This document shows, piece by piece, positions 47,816-57,492 of a stretch of DNA of 64,000 bases. Position 1 is the first letter of the stretch, and every line of letters begins with the position of its first letter. This stretch comes from Kingdonia uniflora. Taxonomy: Eukaryota; Streptophyta; Magnoliopsida; Ranunculales; Circaeasteraceae. The stretch lies in assembly GCA_014058105.1 (NCBI GenBank), contig JACGCM010001659.1:1798001-1862000 (forward strand), in the 5' to 3' direction. The position numbers were made by a program, and so were the translations under genes. Under the pieces are notes generated by a model. That model saw only the letters and a program-made list of their open reading frames with translations. It searched no databases and was not told the origin of the DNA.

Positions 47816-49254
47816 CTCTAACAAGACTTTTGTACTATGATTTTGTGAGTTTTAGCTGTTTATGTATATATAAACCCACGTTTGATAGGTGAAGGCTACT
47901 CATGATAGGTGGTACGCCAAATATATTCATGAAATCAGCAGCCTTGTAAGTTGTCGTGTGACTTCAATTTTCTTTTCACCAAATATCAATTATGTCTTTT
48001 AAAACGGGTCATATACTATTCAGGAAACCAAACTGACGATATCAGAAGAGATGAGATTTAATCTTCAAACTGACAACGATGAGTGGGTGTGTGCACCTTT
48101 GTCATCCATAGCTTGTACTTTGGTTTTAAATTACTTTATTTTAATTCTTAACTACGCTCTTGTGGTTACTTTTGCGATGCAGAGAATGTGGCGCATGACA
48201 CTAAAAGGTGCCATTGAAGGAAAGGAATGGGATTTTCAAGATCCTGATGACCCAACATAAGAGGAACTAGGTCGGCAGTTTACCAAACTTTTAGCTATTG
48301 CTCAAGAGGGTCCAAAAGGGGAATATCAGGATGACCTTACCTTAGAAGGGGTTGAATATAACGAGATGATTGAATCGAGGTTAAACAAAATTGATGATAA
48401 AACCAAACTAAGACGTACTTTGTTTCAACCATTTAATTGGTTCTAACTGGATATACGCGATGTTAAAAGGGATGGGAACATAGTGTTTAGGGTTACTGCG
48501 TCGTATGCATATCAGAGCCAATTGAAGTTCCTGAATGTGAAGCAGCCCTTGTGTACCTTGATGACCAAGAAAACCTCTTATTGGAAGAGTGTGTTCAGTC
48601 AAACATTGGATGTAGCTTACAATGATTTGGGAGAGAGACGTTATGATACTTTGCTACGGGCGTTTAACTTTAGTGGTGTGTTTATGGAATATTTGTATAT
48701 GGGTCATTTGTTGGCAACACATTACGAGAAGGTGGTGATCTTTATCAGCAACAAGGAGGCCCTGACATTTTTACCCATGTTCTGGCCCAAAGCAAATAAC
48801 AAGATTAGCAAATTAGAGAGGTTTGAAAACATTCTTACCGATAGCTCGAATTATTGGTGGGTTGGGATGACATCTGATAAAAACTTTGTGAAATTGAAGA
48901 CCAAGTACCTATCACCTATTCCTCCGGTTTCTACACTATGGTGGCCGCATGTGCAAATGGAGATTCTAGATGATTTTATGAAGCAAACTGTTAAGACCTA
49001 TTTCGAAGAGCCAAACCAAGCTTGGATGAAGTTGATGAAAGACAGCAACGTTAATTCACGAGATTTCAGCACAAACGATTTGTTTTCTTGAATGTTGTAC
49101 ATATTTATATGTTTTTTTTATGATGTATAGCTTTCGTTCGCATAAATCTATGTATATTTGTGTGTAGCTACTGAACATAATTTGAAGAACATTTATAATT
49201 GCCGAGGGGTCCCATTGTGGAGTTCATCCTGCAGTAGACAGATGGAATTGCTGA

Positions 49255-49355
49255 ATTAATGTTGAATTCAACAATTAATTGTCGAATTCAATGTTAAATC
49301 GACACTTAATTGTCGAATTAATGTTGAACTCGACAATTAATTGTTGAATATGCAA
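49255..49355. repeat. TTGTCGA motif cluster E
   Basis: Four exact cores (TTGTCGAATTCAATGTTAAA, TCGACACTTAATTGTCGAA, CTCGACAATTAATTG) plus near matches. This is the spacer between the 3' ends of the convergent genes. Confidence 0.85.
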
Positions 49356-49580
49356 AATGTTCGAGAAAAAAAACCATGCCAGTTTGAAACTACAAAAACT
49401 GAAGTAATTACTCTATGAAACGTAACAACAATTGGTGACAAAAAAGGGAAAAAACACACTAGTTACAACAACAGCAACTGAAGTAATTAACAGAGGGAGT
49501 GACAAAAAAAAGAAAAAAAATACACTAGTTACAACTAGGGGAACAACTAGTTACAACTGAAACGGCCACCAGCACAAATA

Positions 49581-49885
49581 TTACACGTGGTTTCTCGCCG
49601 CAAGCGCATCTACTTCCCTCACCATCGTCTTGGCCCGGTTGATCAGACTAACCACACGTTCCTGTGGAGTCACAATCACAGACTGCAGCTGACAATGGTA
49701 GAGATAGTCTTCCCTACACACCTTTGCTTCATCCTTGCTCAAATCTGGATAATACGCCTCAAAAGAATGCAAGGTCGGATCGTTGGCAGTCTTCAAATCA
49801 AAGTATCGCTCACCAACTCGTTATACTTGTTACACACACGACGGTTGAATGCTTCACCACGAATTTGAGACCTAGTTCTAGCCAT
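49581..49885 (-). pseudogene. small MULE-borne gene, unknown function
   Basis: From an ATG at 49885 the minus strand reads MARTRSQIRGEAFNRRVCNK. After a one-base shift near 49805 it continues through LHSFEAYYPDLSKDEAKVCR and QERVVSLINRAKTMVREVDA to NHV and a stop at 49581, about 101 residues. The composition is charged and probably helical. The frame looks genuinely coding apart from the single shift, which could also be a very short intron. It sits between the OTU gene's 3' end and the transposase gene. No family recognised. Confidence 0.45.
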
Positions 49886-50323
49886 CTTAGCAAACAAAAC
49901 AAGGAAGAAAGAAGAAGGGAAAGGAATGTAAACCTCCTTAACTACAACATTCGGTATTTATAGTAGGCTTGGGGAATACTATAACAATATTAAGTACATT
50001 GTTATTAGTGCAGTGTGGTATCCATAGGATATCAGTACAGTGTTGCAGTGTTCAACTCAGGCTCCCTCCATCTTACTTTAACGAACTTAATATCGCTAAA
50101 AATATAAACTTAAGTACAACAATAAGGGAAGTCTCAATGATGTAGATGGATATGCAAGCCTATAAAGCTATTCAGTAACTCCCTACACCATGGTCGTCTG
50201 ACTGTACGTTTCTTCCATCACTTGTGCCAGCCCCTACGTATGAAACACAAATAAATTATAAATCTCATATTCAGCATATGTTATCGTACAAGTTGGTGGG
50301 AAATACTTATTTCTCGTATTAGG

Positions 50324-52917
50324 TTACTCACCACCAGCTTCTACTTTTTGAAACAATAATTTCAATTGTGGGCAAGTTCGTTTGTAGTGGCTGCCAAAGA
50401 CTCCGCACCCTTTGCATGTCCTCTTCTTCTTTTCAGCAGCTATCTCCATTCCGCCCTTCCGTCGACCACCTTTCTTGTGATCATCTTTTGCACGGCCTTT
50501 GGTTTGTGCTACAAGAGGGTCTAAAGTAGGAGCTGAAGGCATCACTGTCTCAGTTAATGGAGTTGACATTGAAGGATCTGAACCTGAGAGTTGGGAGAGA
50601 GATGCATCGTACGCATTTAGGTGTAACTCCAGCTCGTCTAGCCTTGAAATTGCATATTCAAAGTTTGTTTTATTCTTTAATGCCCTCTCAAAAAGGTTTG
50701 CTGCACGAAGTGAAAGGTGGTTATGGCGTAACGATTTTCTCAAGTTCTCTCCATCTAAGAAACTCTCGTCGTATGATCGGGAATATTTCTTTGTACCAAT
50801 CTTCCATCTTGGCAGAATGAATGCATCTGGAATTTGTAGAACATCATATTTAGAGAAGACCTTGAAGAAATAACAGCATGGCAGACCTAAATACTCGAAC
50901 AACTTACATTCACAATGGCTTGTCAGGCTGGCCAAGTCTATCTTCACCTCAAAACTTTCGGGCGGTCCGCTATGTGACTTCACAAGTATTTCTCGAACAT
51001 TGCTGTCTATGCTCTTTTCTATTGCTACAAAACGAACAGTTTGATTAAATTGTTCTTCAACTTTATGGAAAATTTGCCTCGTATAAATCTTTGCTGCATG
51101 TTTTAGTAGAGCCTAATGAGGTCCAACTTGCTGATATCTATGTTGGGATTGGAAGTTCTCTTCCTTCTCTCTTTCAAATGTGTCTAGTAGAAATGTTGCA
51201 TATTTCATCACAAAACTGTACAGACTAGTTGAACGAAGCAGCCAACCATTGAAGAAATTGTTTGTTGACTCGCTTCGGCCAGTCGTACTTATGCCAACAT
51301 AGAAAGTACCTCTATTCCACAAAGGTATCCATCTTTCTCTTATATTAAATATCCCTTGCATCCAATTGTTGTCATCAAGATTATGTTTTTTCATAAGCTC
51401 ATTCCACCTTCTATCGAACTCTGCAGGATCATAGGTGTTGTGGATAATTGAATCTATATCAATTTTGAATGTAGATGGATCTCGATAAACATGTCCAATT
51501 TTTTTAGGGAACTTGTGCATGATGTGCCATAAGCAGAGCCGATGTTTGGTGTTTGGGAACACCTGTGAGAAAATGTAGATATTAGAGAACACTAATTGTA
51601 AACTTCATTATTGTCGACAATTTAAATTGTCGATTTCATGATTTTGGTCGAGATTATTGTTGACTTCGTGGTTTGCAACAGACAATTAAATTGTCGACTC
51701 CAGTTTTTTCAAAAATTTAATTGTCGAAATCCATAAAATTGAGAAATAAATTGTCGAGGTCATGATTTTCGACAATAACAATTGTCGATTTCATGATTTT
51801 CAACAATAATATTATCGATTTTGTGGATTTCGACAATTTACTCGCCAATTCCTGTAATAATAACACTGAGCTTAACCTTGGGAATGGCGACACCCATTGC
51901 AGGGACTTGGTTAGTGATAATAGCTGTCGGGTATTTATTTATCATCGCCTTTAGCCATGTATGAAATAACCAAGTAAAGGTGGTCTCTTGCTCATTCCTC
52001 AACAAAACACTTCCGAGTTGGAATGTTTGGTAGTGGTTGTTTATTACCGCGAATGGAGCAAATGGCACCTTGTAAATGTTTGTCCTATACGTGGTGTTAA
52101 AAGTCACCACATCCCCAAAAGCCTCATATGCCATTCGGGATCGGCCATCTATCCAAAAAAAATTAAGTGCTCTGTCATCATCATCGAGCTGAATGTCAAA
52201 GTAGAACATAGGATCTTCGAGTTGCTTTTTCTTGAACCAATCTAATGCAACTTGCGCATTACCGCTCGATAGACGTTTCTTATTAACCTTGGCTTTGTGG
52301 TTGTAACAATCACGTTTGTTGAAGCTCTTGTCTGGGAATAGAGCAGGCACCTTGCTTACTGAGATGTTGTGCAACTCAAAAGTCTTAGTTAGGTTTTTTG
52401 CAGCTTCAGGATAGAAATGATTAATCTTCATATGGTGGTGGTTACGAGGTGACACAAGCTGGTGGTTATGCACATTTGAAAAAGTGGTAACAACAAATTT
52501 ACCAAGTTTTTCTCTCCAATTGATATTCAAAGTAGCCTTACACCCGCATTGGTAAGAAGATCGTTTTTTACCATCTTGTTCACTTGTATCCGAAGTTTTG
52601 TTTTTCTTCGACAAACCGTTGCTCACACAAGTAAATGTTAGTCGTCCTATCTCTTCAGATCTTGGTCATTTTTTAGAATTGCGCTTCTTTATGGAAAACC
52701 CTTGCTTCCTTCCATAGTGCTCATAAAAGGAACTTGCGTCATTCACTGTATCAAAAGTTTGCCCTTCATACGGTGTATCCACAAACAAAGAATCAATAGT
52801 ACAATCAAGTGTTCCGGAACCCACACCCGACGCACGTTTGTTGGCAGCCCTTGCTGATGATTCATCTCCGATTACCTTTGACCACTCTGGTTCAACCAAA
52901 TCTTCTATATAATTATC
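50324..52917 (-). pseudogene. MULE transposase, FAR1/MURA type, decayed
   Basis: Two exons, 52917-51877 and 51562-50324, flank a 314-bp intron. Domains in order: FAR1 DNA-binding region (GQTFDTVNDASSFYEHYGRK, YQCGCKATLNI, HNHQL zinc ligands); MULE transposase core (VVTFNTTYRTNIYKVPFAPF, ETTFTWLFHTWLKAM, AIITNQ, then HRLCLWHIMHKFPKK); SWIM zinc finger (SHCECKLFEYLGLPCCY); and a C-terminal CCHC knuckle (CKGCGVFGSHYKRTC). The family has TFDTTY and ITDQ; both aspartates are Asn here (AAC codons). The SWIM His is Tyr. In-frame stops occur near 52664 (TGA) and 51114 (TAG). About 770 codons in all. The protein would bind the termini and mobilise the element; this copy cannot. Confidence 0.9.
51605..51840. 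repeat. TTGTCGA motif cluster F
   Basis: About eight exact cores fill the 314-bp transposase intron (51563-51876), nearly end to end. Examples are ATTATTGTCGACAATTTAAA and ATTGTCGATTTCATGATTTT followed by an inverted half. Confidence 0.9.
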
Positions 52918-53230
52918 CTGTCATATAGGAGGAATTATTGGATACAAGCCTATTATACATCCATACAGTCAAACGAACATATGGAATCAAAAGTGACAGC
53001 CAAGTAACCACAAATAAATACAAAAAAAAAACTGTTTTACATAACAACAACTTTAATTACATAGGATTTTATGGGTCACAGTTGTACATCATATATGTCA
53101 TTAGATTGTTCAAAACAGACACTACACTAACAAACCCAACATCACTAAGTACAGTCTACAGGTCCCCAATCCCAAACATATTCACTTTAATAAGATTCTT
53201 CGGAAGATTACTCCCGACAGGTTTCCAGCT

Positions 53231-53856
53231 CTTCTACAAATCTATTTGTTCTTGCCTTTCTCGTTTTGCGGCTTCTAATGCTTCTATACGTAATACTACT
53301 TGGGACCAAAATAGGTTATCAACCTCTTTATTACGGGGAGAGACTAGGGGAATTACTTCATTATTGTAGCCATCATGTTCCCCACCAAAACACCCATGAA
53401 ATAAATTACACACCCATTCAATAAACCCCATATCTGTAGCATGCACATGTTTCACTAAGCAATATTGTCGACAACCATCTAAATCGATATTTTTTTGTCG
53501 ATTTATAGGGTTTTCGACAATAATATTATCAACAGCCCTCTAAATCGACATTTTTTTCGATTGATAAGGTTTTCGACAATATTATTGTCGACAATCCTAT
53601 CAATCGACAAAAAAATGTCGATTTATTCGTTAATTTCAAACTTCTTATCCAATTTCGACAATAACAGGTCGACTATGTAGTGTACGGAACAATAGAGAAG
53701 AAATTTGCACACCACTAACTTGTTGGTAGATGTTGGGTTTGTTGGTAAATATTAGGATGTCATTCACTAGCCTGTTAAATGAAGCAAAATCAATTCACGT
53801 GGACAAATTACCTCTGTACCACAGTTCTAACATCACGTTCACAAATTTTTGCCATA
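53231..53856 (-). pseudogene. small MULE-borne gene next to the right terminus, unknown function
   Basis: A possible first exon reads MAKICERDVRTVVQR before a GTAATT donor (about 53856-53810). A terminal exon after a GCTTAG acceptor near 53458 reads HVHATDMGFIEWVCNLFHGC, FGGEHDGYNNEVIPLVSPRN, then RIEALEAAKRERQEQIDL and a stop near 53234. The intron between them carries motif cluster G. The exon model is tentative; I do not recognise the protein. It could also be an upstream part of the transposase gene, but the stop and AT-rich 3' sequence argue for a separate gene. Confidence 0.38.
53460..53685. repeat. TTGTCGA motif cluster G
   Basis: About nine exact cores and several near matches, including CAATATTATTGTCGACAATC and ATCGACAAAAAAATGTCGAT. 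It lies upstream of the transposase, in the leader or intron region behind the right terminus. Confidence 0.88.
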
Positions 53857-53889
53857 GGATATAAACTGAGGAAGAATCTTACCTTAACC

Positions 53890-54076
53890 GCAGTTAAATA
53901 GAGAGAGAGTGACATTTCAATGCGAATTCCAATTTTAGATTGAAAGAGATTACGAGAGAGACTGAGTGAGTCGGAGTGGAGGGAAACCAGGAGAGAAAGT
54001 GAGTAAAATTTGAATTTTGGAGTGAGAGAGGTTTAGAGAGTGAGTGTGTGACGAGTTGAGTGAGTGTGTGAGACGC
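53890..54076 (-). promoter_or_regulatory. inward-facing CT/CACT-rich leader at the MULE right end
   Basis: On the minus strand the 79-bp terminus runs into repeated CTCAC, CACTCACTC and CTCTCTC motifs. The left end has the same kind of sequence at 40300-40460. In MULEs promoters usually lie in or next to the termini. No clear TATA box was identified. Confidence 0.4.
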
Positions 54077-54155
54077 CACGTCAGATTGGTGTGTGGTGAG
54101 GAGAGAGTGTAAAAGGTGTGTAGTTGTTTGGGTGAGTAGGGGAATCCTCCCCGGT
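54077..54155 (-). repeat. MULE right terminal inverted repeat
   Basis: 79 bp pairing with 40159-40237. It is followed at 54156-54164 by the second copy of the duplication GTCATCAAA. Confidence 0.9.
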
Positions 54156-54164
54156 CATCAAAAT

Positions 54165-54849
54165 CCCCCCAACTAATCCAATTTTCTTTTTCTAAGGTTT
54201 CAAATTCCAAAAATAATTTTTATTTATTTATTTTTTTTTTGGCATCTTTGACCCAATATGGGAAAACCTCAAATGTGATATGCTTCAACTTATAGGTTGA
54301 AAGAGGATGTCGTAAAGTAGTCCTCTTTCAATTCGACCCAATAAAAGGGTTTGTTATGAAGTTAGAATTCTCAACTCAAAAGTAAAAGACCTAAGAAAAT
54401 AATGCGAATCTCATAAGTAAAAATTATATAAAATAAAATGAAAAGGATGATTAGGAAAATAATGCATTACTGGCCTGAAATTTACTGCAACTAGGGGTTT
54501 TCATAATTTATTTTATATATAGCTTATTATCTACACACGGTAAATGTAGGCATTACAAGAGCTGCAACTCCTTCACACGATACTCGACTTCAAAAATCTG
54601 ACATCGAACTTCAGAGATTCACTGTTTTGAAAGGATTTTCGTTCACTTCTCTGAATGAGCAAACTATGGGTTGAAAATTTGAGCTCAACCCTCGGACTGC
54701 AGTAGGAATACGCAGGGAGTCTTATCCGAGTCAATATTTCTGTAACCCAAACTATCTGCAACTCATGGCTGACATTTTTTCCAATAGCAAGGGTTTGGTC
54801 GGTTGATAAACATGTTATAATCCAAAAGCTATCCACTCAAAGTCAGTCA
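54165..54849. other. spacer between MULE and the mTERF gene
   Basis: AT-rich with no recognisable gene. It would contain the 3' untranslated region and polyadenylation site of the minus-strand mTERF gene. A T-rich tract lies at 54228-54240. Confidence 0.45.
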
Positions 54850-57060
54850 TCATTTAGATTCTCTTAGTGCATTCTGGTAAAGATGCATTTCTTGGTAAAG
54901 AAAAGTTTTGGAATTCAAGATTTTTCTAACTTCGTCCTTCATCTCTTCAGTAAGCTCGGGAACAGAATTTAAGAGGTCACGATTTTCCACCACGTTACAG
55001 CTAGTCTCTACCCCAAGAATCTTGTTAAGCCGTTTATAACGCAGAAGAAGATTGCATAACTTGTAGTTGCATTGTTCAGGCGAAGCATTACAACCTCTCT
55101 CCATCATTATCTTTGAGACCTTCTTCATCTTACGTAATACACGGAATTTCGTCTTTGTACCATGACTAGCCTCACTTTTCAGTACAAACAAACTCACCTC
55201 AAGGAGAAGTTTAACTGTATTTTCATTCCACTTAATCGAATCAACCCAAAAACACTTTTTCACCTTTCCATCGTCAAAATGTCTATAATTTTCATCTTTG
55301 CTTGAATTGATGTTTGTCTTGTCTAAAATACTATAAACAGCATTATCATACATAAAACTTCGTGTTTTCTTCAACTCCTCCCAAACTGTAAGGCCTCTGG
55401 GATGACGTAGTACAAACATCCTGACAAATACCTCATCCGAGCATGCAAGTATAGTGCTTAAAGAAAGCATAGGTCTGGCTGCACCTACGTTCCTGAGCCA
55501 TTTGTACATTGAGAATCTTAACTTAATCCTTGAAATGGCATATCTCATATATGCAGGGAAAGAAACTATAGAAGATATGGGATACCCTAAACCATTTATA
55601 AGAAGGTCAATCTTTTCCTCCATGATATCTTTCGACATCATCATACCTCGAGGCTCTTTTTCCACCATTTTAGTTACAAGTTTTCGATTCAAACCAGCCT
55701 TCACATAATAGTCAAATCTCTCCCAAAAGTTAGCTTCAATTGTTTTGAACACCTTGTATGTTTGTTTTATCTCTTCTAGATTCTTCAACTTGTTCGGATC
55801 CTTCTTAATAATTTTACACAAACGCCTTTTCCTGATATTTAACAAAGTAAGCACACCATTCCATTTTTTCTTCAGAGAAAACGAACCCAACATTTTTGAA
55901 TGCAAACAGAAGATCCTTCCTATATCTTCATCCCTCATTTCTAGATTAACTAGAAACTGCAAATTCTGCTTCAAGTTCTTCAAGAAAGTTGCAGCTCGAT
56001 TCCGGGGAATCTGAAAAAACAATGAGGATATTTCTTTTAATGTAACTCCACGCCTCAACAACATTTCAATCAATGGTAACAAGTTTTCCACAGAACCATC
56101 TAATAAGAATCCTGGACCATTTCTCAATAGCTCCCCAAACTCTTCCTTGGTGAACAAATTCTCTTTAAAGAGTCCATGATATCCAAATACTTGTCTCCAG
56201 TTATACGAATTGCTCTCAGATAAATGACCCTCAATCCAATTGTAATCAAGACCCAAGAAAGATTGCAATACCATAACAAAGTCCGAATTAAGATCCCCAA
56301 CCAAAAGAGACGGTGTACACTCCACAACCTTCATGACGCTGGTCTTACTCAATCCCAATTTTTCATAAGCCTTAAGCTTAGATAGCAAAACCCCATTTTC
56401 ATATCTGAAAATCGCCATTGCTTCTTTGTAAATCTTCCCTATCTTACCACGAAAAAATCCGTACTTACAAAGAACAAAATAATTCTCCATTAACAACTCC
56501 TCGTCATTCAAAAACAGAAAACCACGGGGAAGCAATGCATTCATATCGGAAGGTTTCAAACCCAAACTTTCAAAAAACGGCTCAAATTCATTAATAGGAT
56601 CGAAGCGAAACAACCTCTCAACCGACTTCCTAACCTGTTCATCTTTCCCAACTTTTTTCAGAATCTTCTCAATATAACAGGGGGAGTTGATACTTATATA
56701 TTCGGCATCAATGAAAGGCAAGTTTCGGGTAGCATATAAGTACTCCAATAAAGCGGCTTGTGCCTCCGAACAGCGGTGGCTGCCCCGAGGCTTTCTAGCA
56801 ACAGTATTACCAAAGGGTGTCAATATTTCCTCCTCCCAAGGTTGAACTTTTCCATAACTGATTGCTCCACTAGCGTGAAAACTAGATGGTTTCGCAATGT
56901 GGGGTTGTTTCAAACTTAGTAAAAATGAGATTTTTGAGAATCTAAGGTGGTTTTGAGGGGAAAAAAGAGATACCCATTTGAAGAAACATGGAGTTCTTAG
57001 TTTGTATAAATGATTCATGGTAGAGATTGGATTCAAGCAAACTTGTACAGTTGAAAACAA
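54850..57060 (-). CDS. mTERF-family organellar transcription factor (MTEF18-like)
   Basis: A single uninterrupted 736-codon frame without introns. Met15 (MNHLYKLRTPCFFKWVSLF) is probably the true start, at 57018, because it begins a basic, hydrophobic organelle-targeting leader. Repeated helical mTERF motifs follow: LLPRGFLFLNDEELLMENYF, LKAYEKLGLSKTSVMKVVEC, GVTLKEISSLFFQIPRNRAA, AGLNRKLVTKMVEKEPRGMM and GLGYPISSIVSFPAYMRYAI. mTERF proteins bind nucleic acid in mitochondria or plastids and affect transcription or RNA processing. The length and the long C-terminal extension suit the group annotated as MTEF18/SHOT1-like; the assignment to that subgroup is from memory of the family, not a search. 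This is the only intact long host gene in the window, and the 14 kb MULE sits about 0.7 kb beyond its 3' end. Confidence 0.87.
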   Translation of the reverse strand: MFSTVQVCLNPISTMNHLYKLRTPCFFKWVSLFSPQNHLRFSKISFLLSLKQPHIAKPSSFHASGAISYGKVQPWEEEILTPFGNTVARKPRGSHRCSEAQAALLEYLYATRNLPFIDAEYISINSPCYIEKILKKVGKDEQVRKSVERLFRFDPINEFEPFFESLGLKPSDMNALLPRGFLFLNDEELLMENYFVLCKYGFFRGKIGKIYKEAMAIFRYENGVLLSKLKAYEKLGLSKTSVMKVVECTPSLLVGDLNSDFVMVLQSFLGLDYNWIEGHLSESNSYNWRQVFGYHGLFKENLFTKEEFGELLRNGPGFLLDGSVENLLPLIEMLLRRGVTLKEISSLFFQIPRNRAATFLKNLKQNLQFLVNLEMRDEDIGRIFCLHSKMLGSFSLKKKWNGVLTLLNIRKRRLCKIIKKDPNKLKNLEEIKQTYKVFKTIEANFWERFDYYVKAGLNRKLVTKMVEKEPRGMMMSKDIMEEKIDLLINGLGYPISSIVSFPAYMRYAISRIKLRFSMYKWLRNVGAARPMLSLSTILACSDEVFVRMFVLRHPRGLTVWEELKKTRSFMYDNAVYSILDKTNINSSKDENYRHFDDGKVKKCFWVDSIKWNENTVKLLLEVSLFVLKSEASHGTKTKFRVLRKMKKVSKIMMERGCNASPEQCNYKLCNLLLRYKRLNKILGVETSCNVVENRDLLNSVPELTEEMKDEVRKILNSKTFLYQEMHLYQNALRESK

Positions 57061-57492
57061 ATAAAATCAAAGAAAATCACGATATGGGTTTTCTCTATTT
57101 TACCTTAGAATTATGGGTTTGAAGCTTTTTTTTGTCTCCACCAAGTTGTTGCTGCGGCAGCCATGGATTTCATGGTTGAGAGCTTAAACATGGAGCAATG
57201 TGAGTGGGGTTAATTTGGTCATTTTGGGATTATAAAGCGCATGTAAAAATCAGGGCCATTAACTACTCATATCCTAATTTTCTTAAAAGGCCCAAACCCA
57301 TTTGCCCACCCATTTATTTTACCAGTGTAGCTAGACTCTAAAACTAGGGGCACCATTTGGCCTCGTCGGTTGGTTGAATAAACCGAACTCGCATCAACGA
57401 AAGAAAAACTATCAGCCCATGATTAGTTCGTTTTATCATAATGAATTTACTGACAATATATTAACGGTTAGTAAAAATCTCTTGTGACAATT
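57061..57492. other. upstream region of the mTERF gene
   Basis: The leader and promoter of the minus-strand mTERF gene should lie here. No unambiguous TATA box was chosen. No other gene seen. Confidence 0.4.

Larger units (their letters stand above)
41088..49091 (+). pseudogene. MULE gene for a PMD-coiled coil-OTU protein, decayed
   Basis: Exons read by eye: 41088-41585, 41712-42411, 42497-42667, 43126-43643, 43728-43838, 44113-44238, 44329-44430, 44531-44610, 47342-47412, 47889-47945, 48024-48086, 48183-49091. Exon 2 holds the PMD (IIAFAERWHP, GEITITLEDVWRLIGLRVGG); exons 3-4 continue it (WIFKHFPKLPGI, YKLKYEWADLFSEGKW). Then a Gly/Val-rich stretch, coiled-coil exons (RLEEEISNLKLEKEVA, SSLKKKLADLNLQLQ, KQKYDELTVKYEEAQRKLS), and an OTU-like domain (DGNIVFRVTASYAYQSQ, YMGHLLATHYEKVVIFI, LWWPHVQ). 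OTU proteases have DGNC; here Cys is Ile, so no peptidase activity is expected. Stops (41154, 41890, 41911, 41996, 43263, 43807, 48258, 48444) are mostly C-to-T or G-to-A changes; frameshifts lie near 41845 and 44563. The domain fusion is inferred from splice phase. Confidence 0.72.
40159..54155. mobile_element. 14.0 kb Mutator-like element (MULE) with two convergent gene units
   Basis: The termini are GGAGAAGGATTCCCCTAC (40159) and, from 54155 inward, CGGGGAGGATTCCCCTAC. They form 79-bp inverted repeats (40159-40237 and 54077-54155) sharing CACACCAATCTGACGTGGC. A perfect 9-bp target duplication, GTCATCAAA, lies at 40150-40158 and 54156-54164. Each terminus is followed by a CT/CACT-rich leader facing inward. 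Inside are a PMD/coiled-coil/OTU gene (plus), a FAR1-type transposase and two small genes (minus), and seven clusters of a TTGTCGA motif. The transposase is inactive, so the copy is now non-autonomous. The element lies 114 bp right of the Tat LTR, in host sequence. Confidence 0.93.

Noticed and set aside
40700..53700. CRISPR array in the spaced TTGTCGA repeats
   Set aside because: The repeats are very short, in both orientations, irregularly spaced and lie in a plant transposon; no cas genes.
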